Source: Hygrophila difformis (Eukaryota; Streptophyta; Magnoliopsida; Lamiales; Acanthaceae). From it: a DNA stretch of 64,000 nucleotides. The DNA lies in the NCBI GenBank assembly GCA_030278955.1, contig JAOANR010000009.1, forward strand, positions 36,959,974 through 37,023,973, in the 5' to 3' direction. The position numbers and the translations under genes are program-made. Position 1 is the first letter of the stretch, and each line of letters starts with the position of its first letter. Of this stretch, positions 31,810-44,167 are shown in pieces. The notes under the pieces are model-generated. The model ran no database searches. It was not told the origin of the DNA and saw only the letters and a program-made list of their open reading frames with translations.

Positions 31810-31965
31810 TTTGTTACTATTAATTATCCAACTTTGACTCATGTTTATACAACATATATAGAAGAGAAAACATAGTAAAGTGGAATCTCGTTGGATTCGT
31901 CTTATCTTGTAGTTTTCAAATATCAATTTTTAGAATTTTTACTTGTACACATTTTGACTAATTAG
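31810..31965 (+). mobile_element. MITE fragment of the same family
   Basis: Contains GAGAAAACATAGTAAAGTGG and TTGGATTCGTCTTATCTTGTAG, the family's internal block, without either terminus. Confidence 0.55.
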
Positions 31966-32430
31966 ATTGGATTGCATGTAAAAAGTAAATATTGAGGAAA
32001 TAGAGGAAAAGAAATATAGTAGAATTCTTTTTTTTTTCTTTTTCCAAAGCAAGATTTAGCAAGCCAAGCCTAATCGACATAAGTAACTATTATCAAAAGA
32101 TTTTTGATTAAAGCTTAGGGTCCGTAAATTCAAATGCTTCTAAATAATATTATGGGACATGGATTAAGAAAATTTAATTAAATTGCTTAACCGATTGGAT
32201 TGATAAATTACGCTACCCTTAATTAGCAAATTTTCCCAATTTTAAGAATTTAATACTTGGACTATTTTTGCTGATTGTGCAAGTCAATATATAATTTTAA
32301 ATCCGTTAAATTAAATTATTAATATAAGATTATATGACTTAGATTAATTGTTATTAGATGTTATAAGAATAAAGCTTAAAGATTGATTAAGTCCATAATT
32401 AATTACTATTTGGTTTGGGCCATGTTATTA
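31966..32430. other. AT-rich intergenic sequence
   Basis: No gene seen. It may already belong to the LTR-like segment that follows, but its boundary cannot be placed. Confidence 0.4.
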
Positions 32431-35400
32431 AGTCTTTGAGTTAAAATTAATTATATTAAGTCCAACAAACCAATTATTTCTGATTTTGGCCCAATTTAGA
32501 AGTCCAACCCTAGCCCAAATGGATTTGGCCCAAGAACCCCAAAACCCTAACCCTAGTGTGGCGCCGCCGCCGCCGCCGTGCCGCCGCCGCTGGCCACCCG
32601 CCCCCTCCGGCAGGCTTCTCTCAAGCCCAAATTCAATATCCAACCATCACCACCACAGGATCCATCACCACCACCTTCCCCTTTTTCCAACGCCTATCTA
32701 CCACCATCCCACAACCACCGTCATCCCCTCCCTCGACCACCATCTTCGCGGAATCGCCACCACCACTGCCGGACAGCCCCCTCCACCACCGCGAGACTCT
32801 CCCGCCGCCACCTTCACCCTTTCCGCCTTTCCTTTTCCCCAATGACGAAATATAATCGGCCCAGAAACACCATGGCCACCGCCTCCTCCAATCCGCGCCT
32901 CCCCATGGCTGCTCCCTTCGGATCGACGACCTTTAGCCACCACAACCCTCACCACTGTCTCTCCATCCTCAACCCACAAACAAATCAACTGCAAAACATA
33001 AAAACAAGGAGAAAAAAAGAAGAGAAATAAGGAGAGGAAGAAGAAGGCTAGACGGGGCCGCTGCCGCCGCAGAGCCACTGCCGCTGCCTCCGCCGTGCGC
33101 CGCCGCTTCCTGCTGCTCTCTCGTCGCCGGCGAGATAAACGCAAAAAGAAAAAAAGGAGATAGGACGAGACAGAAAAGAGAAAACAGAGACTGAACGTCT
33201 GTAAAGAGGGAAGAAGGGGACAAATAATTTCCAAAATGGGGAAAGGGAAGAGTTGACCGGTGGGTTACATCAAAAATTAAAATTAATGAGGGACAGAAGG
33301 CAAAATGAAGAAATGGGCGTTACTGGAAACAACTGTAAAATGGGGACACACTTTTTTTTTTTGAGAATAATTGGAAACTTTATTCATCATGCCAAAAATC
33401 CCACTGGTGTGCTGCAAACCAAATTCGAGCAGCATCACCACCAAAACAAGAATACAACATTTGCACGTAAATAAAAGCCTTCACCGCAACAGGAGAAGCT
33501 TACTGTCACATATCCTACTAGGAACAGACAAAAAATCAAAGGAAAGTTCATAGCCATTTTTCGATCTTCTCTTCGCCCCTAGCACCCCTTTAGCCCACTG
33601 ATCCGCGAGCACATTGCGTTCTCTAAGTATATGTTCCATCCGAAATTCTCCAGCCAATTTCTACAAAATCGCCAAGGAACAGACCTGGGATCCTTCAGCC
33701 ATTTGATGACATTGGAGGAGCCACATTCTAGAATCAATCTATGAAGGGGGAAACCTTGGTCTCGCACAATCTCCTGACAAACTCTATTGATCGCCATTAA
33801 TTCCGCTGAGGTAGAATCTGTAATCCCAACGGATATGAAAGAATAAAGATAACTTTGCCTTCATCGTCTCTAATTATGCCACCAATTCCCGCCGGTCCAG
33901 GGTTCCCCAACGACGACCCATATGTGTTAATCTTCCACCACCCTTTCCCCGGGCACTCCCAAGACAGCCCACCCCTGGTCGTCTTTCCTTTCTGCTTGCT
34001 TCCCTAAATCAGACCCAGGGGAAAGTCCCCATCTAGACAGTGAACACTCCTGTCAAAGTCACTATGCCAGGCCTTCCACCAGCTACCGACTCTCCATTTT
34101 ATCTCATCTATGATCCTGTTTGTGTCGGTTTGCCTTCCTTTAAAAACAAGTTCATTTCTAGCTTTCAAGATCGTCCACACTATGGCCATCCCAATAAGGA
34201 TCCAAGCTTCCTGTTGCTTTGCTTCCAGCTTAACTCCAAACCACCATTCTACTAAATTATTAACTTTGCCAAGAATAGCCCATGCAATGTCAAACCACTC
34301 GATCCCCTTGTAACAGATTGTTGTCGCTATCTTACATTGGAAAAACAGGCATGGTCTACTGACTCAACATCTTTATCACAGCAGGGACAACTAGCATTGC
34401 TCGCCTGAAGACAATGTCTCTTGACAAGAGTTTCTCGGACACGTAGGCCTTGATGGAGAATTTTCCACAGTAACACCTTAACCTTCGTTGGGCATTTGAC
34501 CTTCCAAATCTTGCACCAAAGCCACCTTCTTTCCACTACCTCATGATCCTCCTGTCTCCTCCAGCATGATTTGGTCGAAAAACGACCATTTGCCTCGTAT
34601 ATCCAACATACTCGATCCTCCATATATCTGTTTACTAGTTGTCTGTTTAAAACACTCATGAAGCCATCCCAAACTTCCAACTCCCAATCAAACAGTTCCC
34701 GCCTAAGCTGGATCCTCCATTTCCATGACAAAGCCTCCCAACTCCCGCAGTCATTAATCTTCCCAACTTTGTTAATGGCAAGAGCGAAGATTCTAGGAAA
34801 AAGAACTTTTAAAGTTTGCCCGATATCAACCCAGATGTCAAACCAGAAGCTAGTCTGCTTCCGTCCCCAACTTGAATTCTAAATCCTCCTCCTAATACCC
34901 CCAGATTTCCATCCTCCCATGAACTTGATATTTGGCTATATAATACCCCTTTCATCCTCCTTTAAACTCACGCCCCAAATCTCAATAGTTACCCATTCTT
35001 TCAAGTTTTGATTTTGATAGGTAGAAATTCTTTTATTGAAGTGGGTTTCACAGTAGATTAAGTTGGTGTTGGGATTTTTGCGAATCAAGAAGTTGCGCGG
35101 TCTAAATTTATCTACTCGTTAGCTTGCATTTCTATCCACGTGTGTTGCTTTCCATTTCCCTACGGTCACTGTAAGTGGATTTTTACTCTTTGGAGTTAAG
35201 CCAAAGATTATTTAGCTTGAGCATAATTTTTATACCGCATTTACATTTTAAATTTATGCTTATAGCTCCCTAATGCTTTTTGGATTATCGGTATGCTACT
35301 TTTACTGTGCTTTACAATTTATTACGACGAATTCTATGGTTTGGAGTACCCATAGTTACGGTGTTGGAATACTGTGTGTGGGTCTTGTCGCCACCTTCGC

Positions 35401-35993
35401 CATTGTGTGCATCAAATGCCCATCGGGAACGGTGTCGGAATTTAACCACACCTTATTTCAAAATGGTTGGAAGGAAATTCCTGGATTATTCTGCATTATG
35501 CACCAATATTTCTCGTTTAAGCATCCCATTTCCTTGAAGGTCGTTTTTAAATTATTTATACAACTTGATCACCTCCGAGAGTAAATGTCTACTTACTCAG
35601 CTATTGTTTTCGCTGATTCTACACTGTTACCATTTCCTTTCAGGACTTGAAACTTGCAAGGTTAGGCAGAGCATCATTTGCACGGGAACGATTTGGGGTT
35701 TAATATTTAAAATGTATATTTTTAAATTCCCTTTTGGGAAAAAATATATTACTTGGCATAGATCTTTATTAAGTGGAATTATTTGGGTTTTTAGCCCACA
35801 TTTACGAAGTTGTTGTAATATTATTTTAAATAAAGAAAATCTTGTGCAAACTATTGGCCAATTATTTTAAAACACTGAAGTATTTATGCTAGCCTTAGCG
35901 TATTCCGGACAGCCCGGAATACGTGGCGGTAGCACCGCCCGTCATTCCCGCACTTTGCTTCCGCTGATCCTTTAGGGAAAATGGGGTATTACA
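32431..35993 (+). mobile_element. Gypsy LTR-like segment interrupted by a LINE
   Basis: The right end GGGGTATTACA at 35983-35993 is a typical Gypsy LTR terminus. A TATATAATACC box near 34937, a TACTCAGCTATTG...GCTGAT element near 35595, and a GGCCCA-rich and CCG-repeat region at 32480-32620 fit an LTR with plus polarity. The left end is not identified. Pro/His/Ala-rich open frames around 32486-33030 come from the GCC and CCACC repeats and are not taken as genes. Confidence 0.5.
33351..34880 (-). mobile_element. 5'-truncated L1-type LINE remnant
   Basis: Minus-strand pieces: 34731-34327 encodes the zinc-binding region after the reverse transcriptase (NGRFSTKS, LLWKILHQGLRVRETLVKR, CPCCDKDVESVDHACF); 34189-34004 and 33797-33579 encode the C-terminal RNase H-like domain (AINRVCQEIV, LILECGSSNVIKWLKDPRSVPW). 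An AATAAA and a poly(A) of about 13 end the element at 33351. Stops and frame changes separate the pieces. RT and endonuclease are absent, as usual for 5' truncation. No clear target duplication found. Confidence 0.85.
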
Positions 35994-36241
35994 ATAACGG
36001 GATTTTTGTGAGAGAGAATTGATAGGTTACTACTATTCATAAGGTTATGTTACTGTTCATAAGGGATATTGTTTTTATATATTATACAGATATAGATATA
36101 GATTATATAGATTTCAATTTTATAATTCTTTAATAATATTTTATGAAAAAAATATAAAACTTATAATCCCTAACTAAAAAAGTATCATCAGAGATGAAAT
36201 TCCGAATGTCTTTGACAACATCGTTATCACATGACAATATG

Positions 36242-36850
36242 TGTTAAAAGCCCAAAATCTTTGTTAGGGCCAATATAGCAAAAGGCTCAATAATATTGGT
36301 CAAACTCGGGCTCGAGGGTCAAAGTCGAGGATAGGACATCGGGTTACAAGAATCCACGGAGAGACTAGGGTTATAATAAAGTGTGCAGCCCAAAGAACAG
36401 TGGTTTGAGTTGCATTTGCCCGATGAATATTGTCCGAGGTAGATCTTCTTGAGTCCGAGACGACATGATCCCGAGAAAGGAAACATCAACACCCTCGCAT
36501 GTGGCATGTCCGCACGAATGAAAGGACAAAAGGATGAGAAGTCACTTCCAAGCGGTGTTCGAGTCATCCACAAATGGTGCCTTTTCGAGAAAAGACACCT
36601 ACACTTGTATAAACAGACACTTTCCGGGTAGAAAATGGGTTCCAACACCAACACACAAACTCTATATTTTTGCTTAACATTTCTTTGGAATGTTTATTTT
36701 ATAGATTTCATTTTCGTTTAATGCTTTTTACATTGAATTCCTTTAATTCAATGTAATAGTTCATAGATCCCTTTGGATAGTTCTCATCCCACTTTCCATT
36801 TGAATGCACCAGTCTAGAGGATTGAGTAGTTACTCCTTACGAGAGTAACA
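36242..36850 (+). repeat. LTR of a small Gypsy-type remnant
   Basis: TG...CA segment from TGTTAAAAGCCC to GAGAGTAACA. It is followed directly by AATTGGCGACCACAGTGGGA, which resembles the PBS-proximal TTGGCGCCCACCGTGGGG of Athila/Tat-type Gypsy elements. Plus-strand polarity. No partner LTR is in the window. Confidence 0.55.
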
Positions 36851-37002
36851 AATTGGCGACCACAGTGGGAGATAAAACTCCAGGAATTAATCAAAGATCT
36901 CCTATCTACAATTTTTGAACTCGCAAAGTTCCCAGATCAAAAGGGTTAACCAGAAGCTAATGGAAACGTTTGAGATTTCAACAACATAAGGAATCAAACG
37001 AA

Positions 37003-37323
37003 ATGGCTAGTTCAAGAGAACAAACAGACTCTATCATTTTCCCAGCAACGGGAATGTCATTTCCGGATGTTACTCCTGAAGGATCACAATAAGCAATGTC
37101 CGGGCCATCGAATCAACCTTCATTCAACATGGAGGAATCGATGTTTGACAGGTTTGCCGCGATGATGGACACCATAATTTCCAAAAGATTGGATATCGCA
37201 TTCGGTAAAACCCCTTTAGGGACACCAAATCCAATAGAAAATAATGTCACCACTCCAATGGCGCCCACATTTTTGCCCAACCAAAGGCAACAATACTTTC
37301 AAGGGAAAACATATCTTTCTTAG
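37003..37323 (+). pseudogene. gag N-terminal remnant
   Basis: An ATG at 37003 opens a frame (MASSREQTDS...) that is stopped by TAA at 37090-37092. It resumes in frame with MSGPSNQPSFNMEESMFDRFAAMMDTIISKRL. The position, about 150 bases after the PBS-like site, and the Met/Phe-rich helix suggest the start of a Gypsy gag. It ends at a junction with another LTR fragment (from 37343), so all downstream gag and pol are missing. Confidence 0.45.
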
Positions 37324-37342
37324 CCTCCAATAGGATCATAGG

Positions 37343-37745
37343 TGTAACACCAGGTGTTCAAACTCAAACATAAGGCTGGGATGCTATCGCCACATCTCCA
37401 AACTAAGCTCGCCCTTGGCTAACTTGATTAGAATATGTTAAAGCTGAAGTCGTTTATAAAGGGAATTTAATAACCTAACTTTTCAATATTCAATAATTAA
37501 ATTTAAGTCAGGAAGCATAGATAGTAAAATGGCCTATAAGATCAACACAATATTTTAATATAAAAAAATATTACGTAAATTAAATGCAAATATTGCTTCA
37601 AAGATGATTGCCAATCCCCAATGACGTGCTCGAATGCTCATATAATTATTCTTGTAAGTCTTTAAGAAAAAGAGTAAGCAACATATATCAGTATAAAAAT
37701 ATTGAGTAAGTCAACCCATCCGTATCAAGTTATGGGGTTTTAAAA
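37343..37745 (-). repeat. Gypsy LTR fragment
   Basis: Starts TGTAACACCAGG on the plus strand and contains ATTGAGTAAGTCAACCC, the reverse of the TACTCAGTA element of other LTRs here. This gives minus polarity. The far end is undefined. Confidence 0.45.
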
Positions 37746-37899
37746 GGGATTGAATCGTATAATAATTTTAAAAGAAGAACAATGTTTACAAATAATGCTT
37801 GATCTAATAGCAATTTTGATAAAAATTCAAGTTCTAGCTTTAAAATCAAGATTTACCAAGTTATCACCATTGTTCCTAGAACACGAGGACACCAAGAGT

Positions 37900-39193
37900 A
37901 ACAAGACTAGTGGTGTGTGGAATATTTTTGAACACAACCCACCGGGTACGATCCAAGAAATAAACCGGTGAAAATCGGGTCGAATCCACATGGAACAGGG
38001 AATTGTCAATAATTTATTAAATTTAAGCAGCGAATAAAATTAAAGTGCGTGAATAGTTGGTTTATCTAATATTCTAATTGCAATTAATTAAAATAAAGTA
38101 ATAAAAATGTCCAACACCACAAATCAAGAGAGAAGATTGAACTAATATGCTAGATACTGAATGGGGATCCCTAGCTCTTTCAATTGTTGATAAACATGCA
38201 ATTGCATATATAAATCAAAATTTTAATCAATTTAATGCCTATTCAGAATAACCACAATTTAGAAACCTCTCGGTTTTAATGACATGCAATTCTTCCGGCT
38301 AGTGATTATACTAAATTGGTTCTAACAGATTTTGTACTTTCTCAAGCTACAAATTGTCAGAATTAATATGTTCAATTATGATTTGTTCAAGTATTTTTCA
38401 ATCACCTAAACAATAGAAAGCCCTAGTTCAAATCTCCTGTCGGTCTCACCAAACATATATAAGAATTGAACACATTAACATTAATGAAATTCATATAGCA
38501 AAAGCAAAATCAAATTCAACAATATCCAAATCCATGTCTCCCCAAACGATCTGTTTAGTCTGACATGTTATCACAAGAACTGAAAGTAATAAAGAAAGAA
38601 AACATATTCTGGTGAAACATTTGGTAAAGGAATGCTACTGTAGGAATCTTGTTAGATTTTCAATGAAATTCCTTCATCTCCTCCTCTCTTGTCCGGATGA
38701 TGGTTGGAACAATATGTAGAAGTATGGATGATTTTCTGGTAGAACAATGAGGGACGAAACCCTCTGTAGGTATGAAAACGTGCTATTTATACCCCGGGAC
38801 GCGAAAACCTCGAAACAGCTGAAGATGGGCCGAACTTCGACTCCCGCGCACTCGCGGCGCGCAAAATGCAATGCACCGCGCGACGACCGCGGCGTCGAGT
38901 CGCAGCTCGAATTCTCGTGCGATCTCTCGTCCTCATTTTCCTTCTGTTCGGGTTCGTGGAGTTCCAATGACTTCTTCCAGGTCCTTCCGGCCTCTAGCTT
39001 GCTAAAACACCTAAAATGATGTAATCTCAAACACAAAATACATTAAAACGCATAGAATCATGGAATGAGATCACAAATTAACATTGATACTCAAAATCAT
39101 AGTTTATAGCAATTAATGTTACAATTTCCACCAATAAAGTTATTAGCTTATCAATTAAACATAAAGAAATGTCATAATTTATGCACTATATCA
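37900..39193 (-). repeat. LTR remnant resembling the giant-element type
   Basis: A minus-strand TATAAATAGC box at 38791-38782 is preceded by a CG-rich stretch (38840-38900) with CGCG-containing inverted motifs. The right end TTATGCACTATATCA at 39193 would give an LTR start TGATATAG, like the TGATAATG start of the giant element. The layout (U3 with CG motifs, TATA box, long AT-rich R/U5) mirrors 2720-7212, but direct sequence similarity is weak. Left end uncertain. Confidence 0.4.
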
Positions 39194-39344
39194 ACTAGCG
39201 GGTGCAATTCACAACAAGATAAACGCATGCAGCGGACTCTATATCGACACGCACCCGGGGCCCATAAGTAAAGCGCGCAGGCAATACTTAGGGATATATA
39301 CTCATACATACAACTAGCGGATCGTTTTGGCATAAGAGAGGGAG

Positions 39345-41883
39345 TGTAATACCCGAGAATTTTACAACATAAAATAAATAAAATAAATAAAATAAATGAA
39401 TAAATAAACAATAAACAAAACAATAAAAAAATAAATAAATAAGAAATGGAATTTAATTTAAGAAGGAATTAAATTTCCAATACCCGTAAAGCCAAAGATA
39501 AGATTAATCAAATAAATTGTACAAGTATACCCGACACTAATTGACTCGAGAATTCGAGGCCAATATTAAACCTAGACCCGAGTAAGAATTTAGATAGGAA
39601 ATAGGAGCCCGAAAATATCCCGGAAATCCGAATCCGAGAACATAGAGGGATAGAAGTCCGAAAGAGAGGAGGAAATGCCCGACGGATCGCACGACCCGCC
39701 CGGACCGAAGTCCAGGCGTGGGCCGCGCGGTGATTGGCTACTCGGCGCGCCGAGACCGCGCCACTCGACAGATTCGCCGGTTGCGAGATTCACTCGCCCG
39801 AATCTAGATTTTCCGACTTCGGTGGAACTCCTTTCGGCTCAAGACTCACCAAGGCCGACCTTGGACGTCCCTAGGTCGTGCCTATCTATAAATAACACCT
39901 CTTGGCAGCCCCGAACACTTTTCAAAACATCCATACTCTCTATACGTCCGAAAACCCTAATCCCGGAGTCGTCGGAGGCACGAAACCAAGGCGAGGACAG
40001 TCGTGGACGAATTCGGAAGATCTCCAACGTCGTGGTAAGTTCCGATCGATCCTTGTTCCATATGCGATTCGAAAACGAATCCTAACTTCATTCTTTTTCA
40101 TCTCTACACCCCGAATCGGATCTAGAACGAAGAACCCGACGAACGGAGAAGATAAACAATGGACTGGAAGCCACGCCTCCGAATCGACGATCCCGGACGC
40201 CCAAAGATCTCTAAGTTAATCTTACTATAGTTTTGGGAGGATTTCAAATGCACTTAATCCAAAGATTTAAACCAAGAACGTAAAATCTGTTAAAATGAAA
40301 TCTTTAACGGCGCAACATTTTGGCTTGATTTTTCCGAACCCTTAAACCTATTCAAACAAGAAAACTTAAACCACGAAAAACGTTCCTAAGACGTAGATCT
40401 AGCTACTGTAAAAATTTCATAATTTTTTGTTATGATTTGATATCTGAATTCGATCTCGAACAGAACTGCTTTGAATTTGAATCTTGAAATCTGGACAGAA
40501 CATAGGTCCGAACTTGTAGACGTTTTTGACATTAGATCTAGACCGATTTGGAACTTCATCCGAACATGAAAGTTGTAGATATATGTCTTAGGTATCTCTC
40601 TGTAAAATATCATCAAATTTGGAGTTAGGTTGCTATGGTAGATCTTGAAATCTTGATACTGGTGTTAGAATTTTCGGACAGATTATCATCCTGTTAAAGA
40701 TTGACGTTTTTCACTTAATTCGTACCTCGGATCGAAAAACGTAAAACATGAAACTTGTTCATCTATGTGTTTTCGAGACACTGGTCAAATTTCAGAATTT
40801 TGGATTTAAACTCGATTTTTGATGAATTTTGAAGTAAACTGTGGTTGACCGAGTCAAATATTGAAATCTTGTTGAAACGGTGAAACTAGCCTTTAAGGTT
40901 TAAACGAGTAGAAGACACTTTGAAATAAATACATGAAATCTGAAATTTAGGGAATCCCCTTTACAAACTTGATCTTTTAAAATTAGGGGGTGAGTGCTCT
41001 GCAGGGTGCCCTCCTAACGATTCACTTTGTGCCTTTATGGACGATGGTGACCCGCGCGAAATTTTGAGATATGTTGCCAAAACGGCATGAGATATATGGC
41101 CTACACTCTCGTAAATATCCATTTGGGTTTCCCGAGGCTTCGGAGTGGTACTGGGTATGGCAGATACGGCTGCGGCCGTCGGCTTCCGGCTAAACTTGAC
41201 GAGATTGCGATGCAATCGTGAAATACTTGAAATACTAAATCTTGAGAGTAATGGGGATAGTTAAATATTTATTTATTGTCCTTTTTAAATTGTTAAATTC
41301 TTTACTTAAATTAATTATGGCTTTTATTTAAATTATGCTAAATGTATTATTGATTAGTGCCATGAATTAATTATGCAAATTGGTTAGATAATTAAATTGA
41401 ATTATTTATGATTTATTATCATGCTTTTATTTAAATATTAATTAATGGCTTTGAAACCCCACGATCATGTCTGTATTAACTTACTCAGCAAGTTGTGCTG
41501 ACCAAACCATTTTATTTCTTTTCCTCACAGAGTATGTGGAGTGAGCATGAGCACTACATGCATGGGATTTATGGGAACATTTAATATTTTGACTTTTGCA
41601 TTAGACTATAGTATAAACGGGCCTGTTTAACCCGTGTTTTGGCCATGTTGGCCCTATTTACATTTTCCGTTGCGATACTGATACTTAGATACTATTATTC
41701 TGCTACATTATAATATTTATTTTGAACTTATATTAAATGGGCTACTTGAATGGTTTTTTAAATGTTTTAAATACTGCAATACCTAGCATTGCATCTCTTT
41801 AGTAAGCTCGGAGAAACCGTGTCTTACTAGGGAGGTGTGGCGGTGACATCCCGACCTGGGTGACCAAAAACCGGGGTGTTACA
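39345..41883 (+). mobile_element. Solo LTR of a chromovirus-type Gypsy element (2539 bp)
   Basis: Starts TGTAATACCCGAG and ends CCGGGGTGTTACA. The target duplication GGGAG is at 39340-39344 and 41884-41888, with no internal domain. It contains the conserved block around 39655-39720 (GAAGTCCGAAAGAGAGGAGG, CCCGACGGATCGCACG) shared with LTRs at 53924, 59340 and 63578, a CTATAAATAA box near 39886, and a TACTCAGCAAGT element near 41482. Confidence 0.9.
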
Positions 41884-41998
41884 GGGAGCAGCCCAGCGGG
41901 CAAGTGGACATACCCTCAAGAAACAAGTGTGGGCATACCACTCGAATCCAATGTACAATGGTTTTCAAAATTTCTTTGACAAGTATCATATATTCAAG

Positions 41999-43088
41999 AA
42001 TCAATTTTTATCACGATAATAGACAAAGATTTAATCTTTAACAAAGGAATACATAAAACATTTGTTCTATTATGGTTAAAGTTTATAAAATCAACTATCA
42101 CTTTAAAATTCCATGACACAGTGACACAACCGCAAAGATCGCAAATCTGTGAATGATCGACTAGACCAAAAATTCTGAAATACATACATAACGTATTTAA
42201 GACATAGAGACATTTTTCGTGGAGAAACTTAAGACCAATCGGTTTTGATGTAGGAGAAAAAAATGGATTTTCACAGAACACAATATCTGCCATATATATT
42301 TGATGACACAGCCACATTGTTCAATTTTCTGGTATCAATTCGTAAGTCCAAAAATTCCAAAATTCGACATACACATTCATAACACGTAGATAAACTTTTC
42401 TCATGAAGGAACTTGACTTAAATCACAACGGATCTATGAGAAAAATATGGATTTTTGCAAGGGACCAAAACTGTCAGAAAAGGGCGAATAGGAACTCAGT
42501 ATCTAACGAGTTTTTTTTGCCCTACTCTCTTTTCTTTTTATTGATTTCTATGATAAAAGGTTTTGACGTCTACGACTAACCCAACAAAAGATTTTGACCC
42601 AAATCAAGATATATGGTGTGTTGGCTTACCTTAAAATAGATTTCAAGTGAAAGTTAGGAACTTGGGGCCTTTCCAATGGAAGATTGGCCTCCGGAAATCA
42701 CCCAATGCTCTATAAAACCCTCAAGACTCTAAATTTTGCTCAAAATCGGTAATAGGGTTATTGAAGGTGATTGATGGTGGTATTTATAAAGGGGTGGATG
42801 AAAATTGGATGAGAAATCCTCCAAGATCACTTCCAAATCTTTTGTAACTTCCTTGGATCTAATCCGGGAGAATTCGAGTGATTTGAGAAAGATTTCAATA
42901 GATAGTGATTTGTCTAGGATTTGTGTCCAACAAATCTTAGATTTTGTAAAATATTTTCTAATTATAGTGAGATTCTATCTAGGAAAATCTCAAACTTCTT
43001 TTCTATGAGGATTTGTTTTCTATTTATGAAAACTCGTTTAAAATAAAAAGAGACTTGTTGAAAATCTCAAAAAGAGATTTGTTTTCTA
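41999..43088 (-). repeat. Minus-strand relative of the LTR at 30287-31218
   Basis: Shares with the reverse complement of 30287-31218 the order AAATCACAACGGATCTATGAG, TTACCTTAAAATAGATTTCAAG, GGTGATTGATGGTGGTATTTATA and AGACTTGTTGAA. The part before 42350 looks like a second, more diverged partial copy. Its right terminus is cut where the mariner block begins (43089). Confidence 0.6.
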
Positions 43089-44081
43089 TTGTAGTTGTTA
43101 TGTCCCTTAAGCTTCATAATTTCAGTCATGCATCCTTGCAAGCTTAGGAAAACATTATTCAAAGTTGTGTGTGATAGCTCTTGAAATGATTGTACCACTG
43201 CATTCACTAGTTCATCAACTGTTTAGTAAAAAGAAAAATGGGCCCATTTTTCATCAAAAAGTAAACTTCCATCTGCATTATAAATTGGCCTACTGACTGC
43301 ACACATGAACATCACCATGGTTATAAATTTCTTGCTCTTTCATGTTCTATGTGGGTTAACTTCGTTGGGAGCCATGTAAAATCTGTGTGTTCCCCTAGTC
43401 ATATAGAACTATTTTTCATCTACACTTATGATATTGTTCATACTTCTAAACATGATGGAATTTAGGATTCTATTTATTCTAATGCTTCTAGAGAGAATTG
43501 TAGTCTTAGCAGCTTGTTTGGATGTTAAATTAGGCTTTAGAGCACTTGTATGAGCCTTGGTCATTCCCTTCGACACCCACCTCCCAACTGTAGTTTTACT
43601 ATGGTTTATACTTGCTGCTAAACTTCTTATTGTACTTCTCTTATGTAGTTCAATTGATGCAATTATTTCCAAATCTATTTAACATATTCTTTTCTCAATG
43701 GACTAACCTTCTTCTTACTAAATGTATGATATGACCTTCTTCTTGTTGCTTCTTTGCAGCAACCCATAGTCAACTCCTTTGATGGCTTCCCATTGATACT
43801 ATGTTGAAGAAGAAATTGGGCCAGGAGTTGAAGAGCTGAGTTGTTTATGTTGGAAAATTGAAATTTTATACTGTACTATAAATTTTATTTCGTGGGAAAT
43901 GAGTGGGCCCCACACATTTGGGCAATTTTTTGCATTTTTGTATTTGGTCAATGAGGGTGTCAATTGTTAACTCAATTTAATTAATCATTCTTAAAAATTT
44001 TGTGGACCCCATCCAATAATCCATCCCATCTTAATTCACGTGCCCAATAGTAGCAGGACGAGTTACCCAGGACGGAGTGAG
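43089..44081 (-). pseudogene. Mariner-like transposase remnant, copy 1
   Basis: The minus frame 43672-43409 encodes the helix-turn-helix region of a plant mariner-like transposase (KRSTIRSLAASINHSKTTVGRWVSKGM) and reaches FRSMNNIISVDEK, the start of the catalytic domain. The remainder toward 43089 is out of frame but alignable by eye with copy 2. The right end GACGGAGTGAG followed by TA matches a mariner-type terminal repeat. Confidence 0.8.
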
Positions 44082-44167
44082 TATAATATATTTGATAATG
44101 TCTAAGACAATGGAGTGGATGTACACATCGTGCAATGTCCCACGTTTCAATATGTGGGGATTACGTT

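Noticed and set aside
32486..33234. Pro/His-rich and Gly-rich frames on both strands
   Set aside because: Generated by GCC and CCACC simple repeats in LTR-like DNA. Several frames are open at once, which indicates composition rather than coding.
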